Shown: positions 53,710 to 63,434 of the stretch, piece by piece | Layout of the letters: each line of letters opens with the position of its first letter | How positions within the stretch are numbered: the stretch's first letter is position 1 | DNA from: Amphritea sp. | Lineage (GTDB): Bacteria > Pseudomonadota > Gammaproteobacteria > Pseudomonadales > Balneatricaceae | Direction of reading: 5' to 3' | Length of the DNA stretch: 64,000 nucleotides | NCBI RefSeq assembly: GCF_016744155.1 | Contig: NZ_JADGEW010000020.1 | Coordinates: 22,301 to 86,300, forward strand | Position numbers and translations under genes: made by a program | The notes under the pieces: generated by a model | The model's database searches: none | What the model saw: only the letters and a program-made list of their open reading frames with translations | What the model was told of the DNA's origin: nothing

Positions 53710-55028
53710 GACTGCTCTCCTATAATTCCTGTGCTCATTGGAAACACGACTTTCTCTTCTTGTTGAAAAACATTGGATAATCCAGCAGGCGTAAAGAAAC
53801 TCATTAGTTCCCAGATAGTGGATGTTGATATTTCTTTTACCGCATATTTTCGTGCATTCAAAAAACTAGTTTCGGCCTTTATTAAAATTGGTTGTGATTC
53901 ATCAAAATTAGCGCTTGGTGGTGTTTGTGCCATTACATATACATGTATGTTCTGAATAATTGAGCTGTTGAAGTTCATTAGTTTAATTATGGATAATATT
54001 TCTTTTTGCGTTTCACTCTTAGTTTCACCGGATGTAGTGAAGGACAAATAGATATCGCTATTAGAGTAGAATGCTGAAAACCCAGACCCTAGTATTATTT
54101 TCTCAGCAGCATCACTAATATGACTAATAAGTTTTTCAGGTGAGGTTATTTGTACTTGTTCCGAATTGTGTATTTGTTCGCGCTGATTTCCAACTTCGTG
54201 ATACAACGCTCTGAGAAACTCAACAACTTCAGGATGACTAGGGTCTGAAGGTGTATAGGAAATAACCTTCACTCCATATTTTCTTTCGAATGATGAGATT
54301 TTAAAACTTGAGTCTTCATTAAGTAATACGTAATGAGACAAAGGCATCCCGTTATTTATTGATTTTATATTGTCTAGAATGACATCTACATGAGGATCGG
54401 AAAGGGAAAAACCTACAAAAATAAGAATCTTTGTCGATAGCATGCTGGTAAGCAGCGTTCTGGCACTAGAGTTGTTATTGATTATTTCTTGGTAATCACT
54501 AGTAGTTAGCACAATACTAGACTGGTCAGTTATATCCCCGTGCATTTTATAAACAGAACTTTTTCCATCTGCAAAAAAACGGGAGGCTTCGGGGGCATTT
54601 TTATGCGTGTTTATTCTATATTTTCCCCTTCCGGCTACTTCAGGAAGCCTATCATAGTTTGTTGTAATTATTGTTTTTGGGCACAGCTTCATTAGAGCCT
54701 TGTAGCTTTCGGGTACTTCGCTTTCAGAAAAATCCTTATCAAAAATTTTCTCCATGATATCTCTGTACCGAGACGGCCCCATTGCATTGACACAAGCCTC
54801 AGCGATATCTAAATAATTTTCCCCGTTTTGAATAAAATCTATAATTTCGTCTTCTTCATGAGGGAACTCACCTTCTTTTGCTTGTTCAAGGAAGTCTTTT
54901 AGTAAGCTCTCCCATGATGGGAAAAGCGGTTGTGAAAGTCCGGCACCGACAAAGAACACAAACTTTCCCTGATTAGCATGATAGGAAGTTACTAATTCTA
55001 AGAATGTTTTTTGTGTATTAATTGCCAT
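53706..55028 (-). CDS. SIR2-domain protein, probable NAD-depleting defence effector
   Basis: 440 residues. The N-terminal ~270 residues form a SIR2_2-type domain: FVFFVGAGLSQPLFPSW (GAGLS at 28-32), TTNYDRL with catalytic Asn124, KMHGD with His163 and VGFSLSDPHV (205-214). The remaining ~170 residues match nothing I recognise and contain mixed alpha/beta segments. SIR2 domains of this class act as NADases in anti-phage systems (ThsA, DSR, SIR2-HerA and others). AAGGATAG lies before the ATG. It is the first gene of a two-gene AT-rich operon inside a repeat-bounded segment, distinct in composition from its hemY and ubiD neighbours. Function as abortive infection effector is inference. Confidence 0.87.
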   Translation of the reverse strand: MAINTQKTFLELVTSYHANQGKFVFFVGAGLSQPLFPSWESLLKDFLEQAKEGEFPHEEDEIIDFIQNGENYLDIAEACVNAMGPSRYRDIMEKIFDKDFSESEVPESYKALMKLCPKTIITTNYDRLPEVAGRGKYRINTHKNAPEASRFFADGKSSVYKMHGDITDQSSIVLTTSDYQEIINNNSSARTLLTSMLSTKILIFVGFSLSDPHVDVILDNIKSINNGMPLSHYVLLNEDSSFKISSFERKYGVKVISYTPSDPSHPEVVEFLRALYHEVGNQREQIHNSEQVQITSPEKLISHISDAAEKIILGSGFSAFYSNSDIYLSFTTSGETKSETQKEILSIIKLMNFNSSIIQNIHVYVMAQTPPSANFDESQPILIKAETSFLNARKYAVKEISTSTIWELMSFFTPAGLSNVFQQEEKVVFPMSTGIIGEQS

Positions 55029-55226
55029 AATCTATCCTTGTCGATGCTAAGTAAAACTAACACTGGGTTAAGCGGCTACGAAGCGTAGGCAGTCCAAAGG
55101 CGAAGTGTTTTACAGAGTAAGAGTGAGCTGTAGAGGTCGCTTCCCTGCCTTGATCTTCCTTCAGCATAAGTCTCAGGTTCAATTAAATCAAAGGGTTAAT
55201 TCTTTCCCTGAAAATAACGCTCTAAA

Positions 55227-55253
55227 ACAAAAAAGAGAGCCTTAGGCTCTCTT
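55227..55253 (-). terminator. Terminator of hemCDXY
   Basis: Read on the minus strand: AAGAGAGCC-TAA-GGCTCTCTT followed by a T tract. Nearly the same hairpin as the one at 51772-51797 in opposite orientation. Confidence 0.88.
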
Positions 55254-55280
55254 CTCTTCATGCTTTTTCTTTCCGCTTTT

Positions 55281-55327
55281 TCGAACAACGAGCTACGAGC
55301 AAGTCGCGAAGCGACGTCGAGCCACTC
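55281..55327. repeat. Inverted partial twin-hairpin repeat (copy E)
   Basis: Bases 55296-55317 are the exact reverse complement of 52877-52898 (22 of 22). Only the GTCGC-GAA-GCGAC hairpin is intact; the second hairpin is lost. Confidence 0.8.
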
Positions 55328-55334
55328 AAAAAGG

Positions 55335-56597
55335 CTAAGCGGTTGGCGAAGCCAAGCGTGTGCCTTTTTGTGGCAACGGTAGAGCTGGCAAGCCCCCTCC
55401 GATTACGCCGAGGTGCCTTTCCATCAGGGCGCGCATTTTGTCTGTTTCACCGAGGTTGTTTAATAGTCGCGCTAATTCGCTTAGCGTCTCTGCCCTGGGG
55501 CTTAGTTCCAGGCTTTGTTCGAAGTAGGTGATCGCTTTACCCCAGTGCTCGTTGCGCTGTGACAGGCGGCCCAGAGTGAGCAGCAGGTCGGGGTTGAGTG
55601 GGTAGTCTTTCAGCCAGCTGCGGGCGGTATCGAGCTGCTTCTTCAGGTTGTCGCCTTCGATGCGGCCATACAGATTAACCAGTTCGTCATCCCAGTGGCT
55701 TTTAATCAGGCCTTTGAGTACCGGTTCGGCTTTGGCTTCAGCGCCGATGCCGACCAGCAGTGTGGTGTAGTGGCGGGCCAGTACGTCATCGCTGGTTAGC
55801 TGGGATGGCATGTTGTGCCAGGTTTCACCCAGCGCTTTGCGTTTGTCTTCAATCGCAGTGCCTTCGGGCAGGGCGATACTATGTTCCAGTAACTTCTGGA
55901 AGCAGAGTTGTTCGGTCTGGGTCAGTTTTTCAGGCTTCAGCGCTTTCTGCTTACGCAGTTCCGGAATCAGTGTCTTCAGTGCTTGCCAGTCTTCCAGCTG
56001 GATATAAGCCTCACGCAGTAATTTCAACACATAGCTATGTTTAGGCGAGCGCTTGCGCAGATTCAGCAGGGTTGCCAGACAAGGTTCCAGTTGTCCCCGG
56101 GAGAGTTGGGTCTCTGCCTGAAAAATACCGATAGCGATCTCGGCTTCAGGGGCTGAGGCTCTGGCTTTCTGCAATAGTTCATCGCAGACGTCGTCTTCAC
56201 CCTGTTCCTGTGCTGCACGAGCGGCGGCCAGGTAGTTGATCAGTGGTAGATCGGCGTTGTCGGCTGACAGGGTCAGCAGGCGCTGGGCTTTCCACCAATT
56301 GCCTTCAGACAGCGCGATTAAACCTTTGAGGGTTTTATTATGGGCGATCCGGCTTTTGCGGCTGCCACTCCAAAGTCTCAGTTTAGCACCGGACTTGAGC
56401 GAGCGGCTGAGCAGGTTTAAGCCCCAGTGAAGGGCAAAGAACAGCACGACGGCCATTACCATAAATACCCAGAGGCTCATTTCAATCGTGGTCTGACCGT
56501 AGGCAAGCAGGGTGTAGCCTGAGTCCTGGATCATCTTCTGGCCGAGCCAGGTGCCGGCAAACATGAGGACCAGCAGCAGGATAAATATGCGTTTCAT
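55335..56597 (-). CDS. hemY: HemY protein (TPR, haem biosynthesis-associated)
   Basis: 420 residues, E. coli-type HemY. Two N-terminal membrane helices (~4-20 and ~42-62) are followed by TPR-like helical repeats; GKAITYFEQSLELSPRAETL is a clear TPR. It is not related to the protoporphyrinogen oxidase also named HemY in Bacillus. Its role in tetrapyrrole synthesis is inferred from the conserved hemCDXY operon. Its ATG overlaps the hemX stop by one base. Confidence 0.92.
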   Translation of the reverse strand: MKRIFILLLVLMFAGTWLGQKMIQDSGYTLLAYGQTTIEMSLWVFMVMAVVLFFALHWGLNLLSRSLKSGAKLRLWSGSRKSRIAHNKTLKGLIALSEGNWWKAQRLLTLSADNADLPLINYLAAARAAQEQGEDDVCDELLQKARASAPEAEIAIGIFQAETQLSRGQLEPCLATLLNLRKRSPKHSYVLKLLREAYIQLEDWQALKTLIPELRKQKALKPEKLTQTEQLCFQKLLEHSIALPEGTAIEDKRKALGETWHNMPSQLTSDDVLARHYTTLLVGIGAEAKAEPVLKGLIKSHWDDELVNLYGRIEGDNLKKQLDTARSWLKDYPLNPDLLLTLGRLSQRNEHWGKAITYFEQSLELSPRAETLSELARLLNNLGETDKMRALMERHLGVIGGGLPALPLPQKGTRLASPTA

Positions 56598-57859
56598 CAG
56601 GCAGCCCCCTCTTTCAGCTTACGCATCTGTTTGAGGTGGTTTTTCAGGGTGCCCAGTGAACCGGAGATATCCGGCATCTGGGGTGCAACCTGAACCTGTT
56701 CCAGATTCTTAAGTGCTTTTAGTAGAGCCTGGGTATTGTTGTGGTTCTGCTCGAAGTAAGTAGCGACCCACTGCTGCGCTTTAGTCAGGCTGTTAAGGTA
56801 GCTCTTTGGCTTATGCTGCAGCAGAGAAAGTTGCGCCTGTTCCAGCATCAGGTGCAGGTTCTGCTGCAGGTAGTAGCTTTGCTGAGGGGAGAGCAGAGGC
56901 TCTACCGGCTCGCTGCGATCCTGAATCACGACCAGCTGATCGAATTTGCTGGCGACGGTAGCCCAGGCCTGCTTCATATCCGCACCCCAGGTGGAGGCGA
57001 ACTCGTCGCTGGTGACTTCGCTAACCAGTTCCGGCAGTTTATGTTGCTCGGTCAGAGGCACAACCTGAAGCTGATCGACCTGGGCGTTAAGTGCACCCAG
57101 TCGTAGGAAGACACCCTCGGTATCTAACTCGGGTACCGCTTCAAGGGCAGCGATATCGGCGGCTACCGCTTTACGAATTTCGTAGAGGGTGACATCGTCG
57201 GTTTCGCTGAGGATTTTATCGGCAGAGCGCAGCAGCTGCAGCGCGCCTTTAGGGGTTTGTTCCATCAGTACTCGTTGATTGGCGAGTCGCAGCAGGTATT
57301 CAACCTCAGCCAGTAGCCAGTCTTCACGGGTATTTTTCTGCTCTGCGGTGACCTGCTGGATGCTGCGGGTCAAACGATTTTGCAGTTCGGCGATGTTGCT
57401 CTGCTCTTTTGTCGCGTTGCCTTGCAGCGTAGCGAGTTTCTGATTCAGTGCGCTGAGTTGCTGTTTTAGCTGCTGCTGACCGCTTGCCATCGAGCTATTC
57501 AGTTTAGTTGCCGCGGCTTGCTGGCGCTGTTCCATGACGGAGCCTGCCTGAAGCTGTAACCAATACAGATACCCAACGCCTAGCAGTGCGATCAACGCCA
57601 GTAATAGCGCGATTCTACCGGCCCAGCTTGGTTTCTGGGCAGGCTCTTGCTTCGCCGGTGGCTCTTTAGGCGGCGCTTTTTTTGACTTATTAGCGGCTTT
57701 TTCTTTTTCGGCCGGCTTCTCTACCGGCTTTTCAACGGGTTTTTTGGCCGATTTATCTTCGGTATCGGCGGGGGCGCTCTCCTTTTCGATCAGCTCTCCC
57801 TCAATCACTTCGTCTTGTTTGTCGGAAGTGGCTGGATTGTTATTCCCGCTTTTTTTCAT
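56597..57859 (-). CDS. hemX: HemX protein
   Basis: 420 residues. A cytoplasmic N-terminal ~80 residues of low complexity rich in Lys, Glu and Pro (KKPVEKPVEKPAEKEK), one membrane helix (~82-102), then a periplasmic coiled coil and helical domain (LKQQLSALNQKLATLQG and onward). This is the HemX layout (formerly annotated uroporphyrinogen methyltransferase, an activity not supported by its sequence). Overlaps hemD by four bases. Confidence 0.92.
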   Translation of the reverse strand: MKKSGNNNPATSDKQDEVIEGELIEKESAPADTEDKSAKKPVEKPVEKPAEKEKAANKSKKAPPKEPPAKQEPAQKPSWAGRIALLLALIALLGVGYLYWLQLQAGSVMEQRQQAAATKLNSSMASGQQQLKQQLSALNQKLATLQGNATKEQSNIAELQNRLTRSIQQVTAEQKNTREDWLLAEVEYLLRLANQRVLMEQTPKGALQLLRSADKILSETDDVTLYEIRKAVAADIAALEAVPELDTEGVFLRLGALNAQVDQLQVVPLTEQHKLPELVSEVTSDEFASTWGADMKQAWATVASKFDQLVVIQDRSEPVEPLLSPQQSYYLQQNLHLMLEQAQLSLLQHKPKSYLNSLTKAQQWVATYFEQNHNNTQALLKALKNLEQVQVAPQMPDISGSLGTLKNHLKQMRKLKEGAA

Positions 57860-58668
57860 GTTCTGTCATCCATATCGATAGTCGATAAAACTGTTTCTGC
57901 CATTGCCTGATTGTCTGGTCCGCTGGCGGTAATAACTCGAGTATAGCCTAACTCGGCTGCGATTCGTGCCACTCGCTCACTGGGTACAACCAATGTTGTA
58001 TGCAGAAACTGCTTAAAATTGTGCTCTGTAATCAGTTGCGTCAGGTTGTTGAGCGCTTCTCCGCTGGTAATTAACACCGCGGAAAGTGGTTCGGCTCTAG
58101 TGCCAGCGCTGTTGATGCTTGTATTACTGATAATACTGCTGATCTGTTCAGAGGTATAGTGGGGTGCGGTACGTCGATAAAGGTCGGCGTAATCGACTCT
58201 GGCACCGCGTTGACTCAGCTGCTCTGCGAGAGTTTCCCGCCCGCCCACGCCGCGCATGATAAGGATTCTATCCGTCGTAATCTGCTGCAATTGAGGCAGG
58301 GCGAGTAGCGCTTCAGAATCGTAGCCATTCGGAGATTGCGTGGCGGTGATGCCAAGGCTGTCCAGTTGAGCCGCGGTTTGACGACCAATCGCCAGCCATT
58401 CGACGCCGACCGGTAGTTGCGGCCAGTACTGATCAATCAGGTCTATGCCGTAGGTGACGGCGTTGCCGCTGATGAAAATGACCTTGTGATAAAGGTCGAG
58501 ATCCATCACCCGACTTTTTAACAGGTTAAAGCCCTCATCAGATGCCTCTACCGGCTTAATTTCCAGTAGTGGCAATAACACCGGCTCGGCACCGAGGCTT
58601 TCCAGTAATGCGGCTTGCCCGGCGGCCTGGTGAGAGGGCCGGGTGACCAGTATCCGCGGTTTAGGCAT
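57856..58668 (-). CDS. hemD: Uroporphyrinogen-III synthase
   Basis: 270 residues from ATG 58668 ([17 protein letters not shown]). The open frame reaches 59 codons further into hemC but that part is the wrong frame of hemC. HemD features: LVTRP start, [47 protein letters not shown] and the [15 protein letters not shown] end. It cyclises hydroxymethylbilane. Overlaps hemC by 8 bases. Confidence 0.94.
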   Translation of the reverse strand: MPKPRILVTRPSHQAAGQAALLESLGAEPVLLPLLEIKPVEASDEGFNLLKSRVMDLDLYHKVIFISGNAVTYGIDLIDQYWPQLPVGVEWLAIGRQTAAQLDSLGITATQSPNGYDSEALLALPQLQQITTDRILIMRGVGGRETLAEQLSQRGARVDYADLYRRTAPHYTSEQISSIISNTSINSAGTRAEPLSAVLITSGEALNNLTQLITEHNFKQFLHTTLVVPSERVARIAAELGYTRVITASGPDNQAMAETVLSTIDMDDRT

Positions 58669-59602
58669 TCTGCTGATAAACTGCCGCCAATATTTTAGCA
58701 GCGCCGGCATCCAGCAGACGTTCAGCCAGTTCGATACCCATCGCTTCAGCATTATCCGGGCTGTTGCGCAGCTCATCCCGCAGAATTTCGGTGCCATCGG
58801 TGCTGGCAACCAGCCCGCGTAAGTAGAGTTCATCGCCGGCCTCATTGAGGGTGGCGAAGCAGGCGATAGGCACCTGACAGCCGCCTTCTAAACGGCGATT
58901 CATGGCGCGTTCTGCAACTACCCGGTAAGCGGTTTGCGGATCGTGTAACGGCTTCAGCAATTCAAGTGTGGTTGCGTCATCCAGGCGGCATTCGATACCC
59001 ACAGCGCCCTGTCCACCGGCGGGTAGGCTCTCTTCCGGGGTGATCTCGCTGGCGATTCGATCAGCCATTTTAAGGCGTACCAGGCCAGCGGTAGCGAGAA
59101 TGATGGCGTCGTACTGACCTTCATCCAGCTTGCGCAGTCGGGTATTGACGTTACCGCGCAGGGTCCTGACCTGTAGATCGGGGCGTTTTGCGCGTATTTG
59201 AGCTTCTCGGCGCAGGGATGAGGTGCCAACGACCGCGCCCTGGGGGAGTTCATCTAATGTTTTATAGTTGTTTGAGACAAAGGCATCGGTGGGCTTTTCC
59301 CGTGGGCAGATAACCGCCAGTCCGAGACCTTCCGGGAAATCCATCGGCACATCTTTCATTGAGTGCACGGCGATATCCGCTTCGTTTGCCAGCATGGCGA
59401 CTTCTAGCTCTTTTACAAAAAGGCCCTTGCCGCCAATTTTCGAGAGTGGGGAGTCCAGCAATACGTCGCCTTTGGTGGTCATGCCCAACAGTTCGACTTT
59501 TATGCCTGGATGAAACTTTTCTAACTCAGCTTTAACATACTCGGCCTGCCAAAGGGCGAGAGGGCTTTGACGGGTGGCAATACGGACTACTTTATCGGTC
59601 AT
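58661..59602 (-). CDS. hemC: Porphobilinogen deaminase (hydroxymethylbilane synthase)
   Basis: 313 residues, normal length. Motifs: [17 protein letters not shown], the HSMKDVP element, [20 protein letters not shown] and the dipyrromethane-binding Cys in [13 protein letters not shown]. First gene of hemCDXY; divergent from argH with 185 bp between. In Pseudomonas algZR sit between argH and hemC; they are missing here. Confidence 0.97.
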   Translation of the reverse strand: MTDKVVRIATRQSPLALWQAEYVKAELEKFHPGIKVELLGMTTKGDVLLDSPLSKIGGKGLFVKELEVAMLANEADIAVHSMKDVPMDFPEGLGLAVICPREKPTDAFVSNNYKTLDELPQGAVVGTSSLRREAQIRAKRPDLQVRTLRGNVNTRLRKLDEGQYDAIILATAGLVRLKMADRIASEITPEESLPAGGQGAVGIECRLDDATTLELLKPLHDPQTAYRVVAERAMNRRLEGGCQVPIACFATLNEAGDELYLRGLVASTDGTEILRDELRNSPDNAEAMGIELAERLLDAGAAKILAAVYQQNA

Positions 59603-59715
59603 ACAGGATCCTGGAGGGCGGTTGCCCGGTCAACTATGCAAAATAATTATCGATTTTAGCAGATAAGTAGGCTGGGAACAGCTGATCGGACATGCGGTAG
59701 GGGGGTGGGTTGCTG

Positions 59716-59721
59716 TATAAT
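59716..59721 (+). promoter_or_regulatory. Likely -10 element of argH
   Basis: A consensus TATAAT lies 67 bp upstream of the argH ATG. No good -35 is visible 16-18 bases upstream in the G-rich stretch. Confidence 0.4.
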
Positions 59722-59787
59722 GCCCGCCATTGATTCAGGACAAGATCCGGCAGCAAAATGCCCGGATGAAAGATTTGAGGTTTCAGC

Positions 59788-61185
59788 ATGAGTGAAGAAC
59801 AAACCAACCAGCAATGGGGCGGCCGTTTTAATGAGCCCACAGATGCCTTCGTTGCTCGTTTTACCGCATCAGTACAATTTGATCAGCGGATGTATAAGCA
59901 GGACATCGAGGGCTCCGTTGCTCATGCGAAGATGCTGACTAAAATTGGCGTTCTGACTGAGTCTGAGTGTAGCGATATTTTGCAGGGGCTGAGTGAAATT
60001 CAGTCAGATATCGAAAGTGGTAACTTTGAATGGTCGATTGAACTGGAAGATGTTCATATGAATATCGAGGCAGCACTGACCAAAAAGATAGGTATCACCG
60101 GTAAAAAACTGCATACCGGCCGTTCACGTAATGATCAGGTAGCAACCGATATTCGTCTCTATGTTCGCGAAGAGATCGACTATGTTCTGGCCGAGATTAC
60201 TCGCCTTCAGCAGGGTATTATGGGCCTTGCCCGTCTTGAAGCTGAGACAGTGATGCCGGGCTTTACTCACCTGCAAACGGCACAACCGGTTACTTTCGGG
60301 CATCACCTGATGGCCTGGTTTGAGATGCTGAGCCGGGATTACGAACGTTTTGTTGATTGTCGCAAGCGGGTGAATATTCTGCCTTTAGGCGCTGCGGCTC
60401 TGGCTGGAACGACCTATCCGATTGACCGTCATATGACCACCGAGCTGTTGGGCTTTACGGCACCGACCGAAAACTCACTGGACTCTGTCTCCGACCGGGA
60501 TTTCGCCATTGAGTTTTGTGCGGCTTCCAGCATTATGATGATGCATATGACCCGTTACTCTGAAGAGTTGGTAATGTGGGCATCAGCGCAGTTTAACTTT
60601 ATCAACCTGCCAGACCGTTTCTGCACCGGCTCTTCTATTATGCCGCAGAAGAAAAACCCGGATGTGCCTGAACTGGTGCGAGGCAAAAGTGGCCGGGTCT
60701 ATGGCCATCTGATGTCACTGCTGACGCTGATGAAGTCTCAGCCGCTGGCTTACAACAAAGACAATCAGGAAGATAAAGAGCCGCTGTTTGATGCGATCGA
60801 CACGATAAAAGGTTGCCTGCGGGCGTTTGCCGATATGGTGCCGGCTATTGAAGCTAAGCGTGAGAATATGCGTGAAGCCGCTCTGCGTGGTTTCTCAACG
60901 GCAACCGATCTGGCTGACTATGTGGTGCGCAAAGGGATTCCATTCCGTGATGCACATGAGATCGTGGGTAAAGCGGTTGCTTATGGCATCGAGCAGGGTA
61001 AAGACCTGGGTGAGATGACATTAGAAGAGTTGCAACAATTCTCTGATCAGATCACCGGTGATGTATTTGATGTACTGACCCTGGATGGTTCCGTTAGTGC
61101 CCGTGATCATATCGGTGGTACTGCTCCGAATCAGGTGCGTAAAGCCTGTGACCGTGCTGAGCAGATGCTGTTACAGCGCGGCTAA
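59788..61185 (+). CDS. argH: Argininosuccinate lyase
   Basis: 465 residues, full length. Motifs: WGGRF start, [20 protein letters not shown], the [13 protein letters not shown] segment with the catalytic His, and the fumarase-superfamily signature [12 protein letters not shown]. It releases arginine and fumarate in the last step of arginine synthesis. Confidence 0.97.
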   Translation: MSEEQTNQQWGGRFNEPTDAFVARFTASVQFDQRMYKQDIEGSVAHAKMLTKIGVLTESECSDILQGLSEIQSDIESGNFEWSIELEDVHMNIEAALTKKIGITGKKLHTGRSRNDQVATDIRLYVREEIDYVLAEITRLQQGIMGLARLEAETVMPGFTHLQTAQPVTFGHHLMAWFEMLSRDYERFVDCRKRVNILPLGAAALAGTTYPIDRHMTTELLGFTAPTENSLDSVSDRDFAIEFCAASSIMMMHMTRYSEELVMWASAQFNFINLPDRFCTGSSIMPQKKNPDVPELVRGKSGRVYGHLMSLLTLMKSQPLAYNKDNQEDKEPLFDAIDTIKGCLRAFADMVPAIEAKRENMREAALRGFSTATDLADYVVRKGIPFRDAHEIVGKAVAYGIEQGKDLGEMTLEELQQFSDQITGDVFDVLTLDGSVSARDHIGGTAPNQVRKACDRAEQMLLQRG

Positions 61186-61204
61186 GGCTCTAAACGATTT
61201 ATTG

Positions 61205-61238
61205 AAACCCGCCTGGGATTACCCAGGCGGGTTTTTTT
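61205..61238 (+). terminator. Terminator of argH
   Basis: AAACCCGCCTGGG-ATTA-CCCAGGCGGGTTT with T7. Confidence 0.95.
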
Positions 61239-61377
61239 GTAATTTTATTACCCAAGTTGAGGGGCGTGGGTGAGACCTTAGTTGAATAACGGAGTAACTT
61301 GGTCGGGTAAAGGGCGATGGCCCAAAGCGATGACCTAGTAGCAAGTTTTTGATTAGAAACGGACTTTTGGAGTACTG

Positions 61378-63360
61378 ATGAGACTGAATATCACCCACAA
61401 AATGATCGTTGGTTTCGCCCTGATGGTGGTTTTTATCATCGTAGTGGGTGCGGGCGGCTTTAGTGTCATCCAACTGATTTCCCAGAAATTTGAGAATGTT
61501 ACCCAGAATGTTGTGCCTTCGTTGACCGATGGTCTGGGGCAGTTAGTCCGATTGGAGGGCGCTAATCAGGAGCTGTTTGCTGCCTTGTCACAACGACAGG
61601 TTAGAGAATTGAACCTGCAACGTAAGTCCTTTGACCAGCAGCTTGAACAGTTCAAGGCGGATCAGCAGCTATTAGCGAAACGGGTCTCTGATAATCCTGT
61701 GCTGATGACCTCCTTGAATAAAATTAGCTCGTTAGTCGACCAGTATTTTTCTCAGGCAGATGCGGTGCTGACGGAACGAAAAAATATACTCGACAATGAG
61801 CGGTATATTATTGATGCGGATATTAAAGTTCGAAAGTTGGATAACACACTCTCAGGCGCGTTGAGTAAATTGCAGGTTGATCATGCCGGTACACCGGTTG
61901 CAAAGGCGGGTAAAAAGTTAGCTAAAACGCTGGGTATCTTCCGTTCTCGTCTGATGAATTTCAGTCGTACTAAAAGCCTCTCTCGACTGGAGAAGCTCCT
62001 GAAAACCAAGCAGGGAGATATTCGCAAAGGGTATGAGGATATTATTCGATTAGGAGGTTCGTTCCGTACCTATGAGGATGATATCAATGCTATTGAACAG
62101 CAGTTTTACGGAGATGAAGGGCTGATAGCTCATCTGCGTGCGATGAGTGTCGCTGAGAGCGCTCAGGCTTTGCGTCTGCAGCAGACTTACAAGTTGATTG
62201 CTGAGACTCGTTCTGCGGTCGAAAGTTTTGTTGATGAGAATAATGAGATTCTTAATCAGGCACAGGACCAGGCTCGACAGGAAGTGTCTCTCGGTCGCTG
62301 GTTGATTGTTGGGTTGTCGATAGGTGCCGTAATCTTTGCATTGCTCGTTGCTGCTCTGTTGGTGCAAACCATTCGAATCCCGCTGGCGCATATTCATCAA
62401 CGTTTGAGTGCGGTTCGTCAGGGTGATCTTAATGTGACCTTTGAAGTGAGTCGGCAGGATGAATTTGGCGATCTGAGTACCTATCTGAATGAAGTGGTGA
62501 GCGGCCTTAAAGATATTCTCCAGCAGGTTGCAGAGGGTGCTGAACGGTTGTCCAATGTTGCCAATACAAATGCTGCCATTAGTGAGCAGACTACCCTGTC
62601 GATGAGTATGCAGAGTATGCAATTGGAGCAGACCTCTTCGGCCGCTGTTGAAATGGAGCACAGCGTGGCTGAGGTGGCCGGGCATAGTAAAACCACCCTG
62701 AACGCCGTACATGAATTTGAGTCGTTGAGCTCCGATGTTAGTCAGCAGATGCTGGAAACGGTCACCAGCATTGAAACCCAGGCGCAGGGGATTGATCAGG
62801 CGATGGGGGTAAGTCAGGAGATGTCGGCGTTTGGCAAGCAGATCGTTATGATACTGACAACGATTCAGGATATCGCTGATAAAACCAACCTGTTGGCTCT
62901 GAATGCCGCAATCGAAGCAGCCCGTGCCGGAGAGCAGGGACGCGGATTTGCCGTGGTTGCTGACGAGGTGAGGGCGCTTGCCGGGCGTACCCGGGATTCG
63001 GTGCAGGATATTCAGAGCATGGTGGGAAATATGCAGAATGCTATTACTCGGGTATCGGAGGTCATGGATCAGAGTTATCAGCAAACCCAGAACTGCGTTG
63101 AGCAGGCGGGACGCTCTCAGGAGGTTCTAGGCGCGATGAATGATGCGGTAGCCCATATCCGGGATCTGAATACCTTTATCGAAACGGCTGCCAGTGAACA
63201 GACTGATGCCGTAGCTGAGGTGAGCCAGACGCTGGTGTCTATTAGCACCGCGGCTGCTGAAACATCGAAGGGGGCGCAGAGTGCCGCGTCCAGTAGTCAT
63301 GAGCTGCTTGAAGTGGCTCGTCGGCAGCAGGAGTTGCTCTCGAAGTTCTCAACCAGTTAA
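61378..63360 (+). CDS. Methyl-accepting chemotaxis protein
   Basis: 660 residues. TM1 at ~9-31, a long helical periplasmic domain (~32-303), TM2 at ~305-328, HAMP (IRIPLAHIHQRLSAVRQGD...) and a signalling domain with hairpin tip [21 protein letters not shown] (near residue 500) and [16 protein letters not shown]. Ligand unknown; no CxxCH motif, unlike the chemoreceptor at 14.8-16.4 kb. Single gene, with GGAG six bases before the ATG. Confidence 0.94.
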   Translation: MRLNITHKMIVGFALMVVFIIVVGAGGFSVIQLISQKFENVTQNVVPSLTDGLGQLVRLEGANQELFAALSQRQVRELNLQRKSFDQQLEQFKADQQLLAKRVSDNPVLMTSLNKISSLVDQYFSQADAVLTERKNILDNERYIIDADIKVRKLDNTLSGALSKLQVDHAGTPVAKAGKKLAKTLGIFRSRLMNFSRTKSLSRLEKLLKTKQGDIRKGYEDIIRLGGSFRTYEDDINAIEQQFYGDEGLIAHLRAMSVAESAQALRLQQTYKLIAETRSAVESFVDENNEILNQAQDQARQEVSLGRWLIVGLSIGAVIFALLVAALLVQTIRIPLAHIHQRLSAVRQGDLNVTFEVSRQDEFGDLSTYLNEVVSGLKDILQQVAEGAERLSNVANTNAAISEQTTLSMSMQSMQLEQTSSAAVEMEHSVAEVAGHSKTTLNAVHEFESLSSDVSQQMLETVTSIETQAQGIDQAMGVSQEMSAFGKQIVMILTTIQDIADKTNLLALNAAIEAARAGEQGRGFAVVADEVRALAGRTRDSVQDIQSMVGNMQNAITRVSEVMDQSYQQTQNCVEQAGRSQEVLGAMNDAVAHIRDLNTFIETAASEQTDAVAEVSQTLVSISTAAAETSKGAQSAASSSHELLEVARRQQELLSKFSTS

Positions 63361-63382
63361 TACCGTAGAGCATTCAGAAAGA

Positions 63383-63410
63383 AAAAAACCCGCAATATGC
63401 GGGTTTTTTT
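63383..63410. terminator. Bidirectional terminator between chemoreceptor and gcvR-like gene
   Basis: AAAAAACCCGCA-ATA-TGCGGGTTTTTT, perfect stem with A and T tracts for two convergent genes. Confidence 0.94.
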
Positions 63411-63434
63411 GTATTTGTTCTTTTTAACCCTCAA

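Larger units (their letters stand above)
55029..55334. other. Gap between SIR2 operon and hemY: promoter, terminator and inverted repeat copy
   Basis: No gene. The SIR2 operon promoter must lie at 55029-55150 but no clear -35/-10 was singled out. The hemY terminator is at 55227-55253, and an inverted partial twin-hairpin repeat (copy E) at about 55281-55327. Confidence 0.55.

Noticed and set aside
58669..58845. Upstream extension of hemD
   Set aside because: These 59 codons lie in the wrong frame of hemC and precede the typical HemD start [11 protein letters not shown].
62050..63084. 344-codon antisense frame in the chemoreceptor gene
   Set aside because: Entirely antisense to a clear MCP coding region; no domain and no ribosome-binding site.
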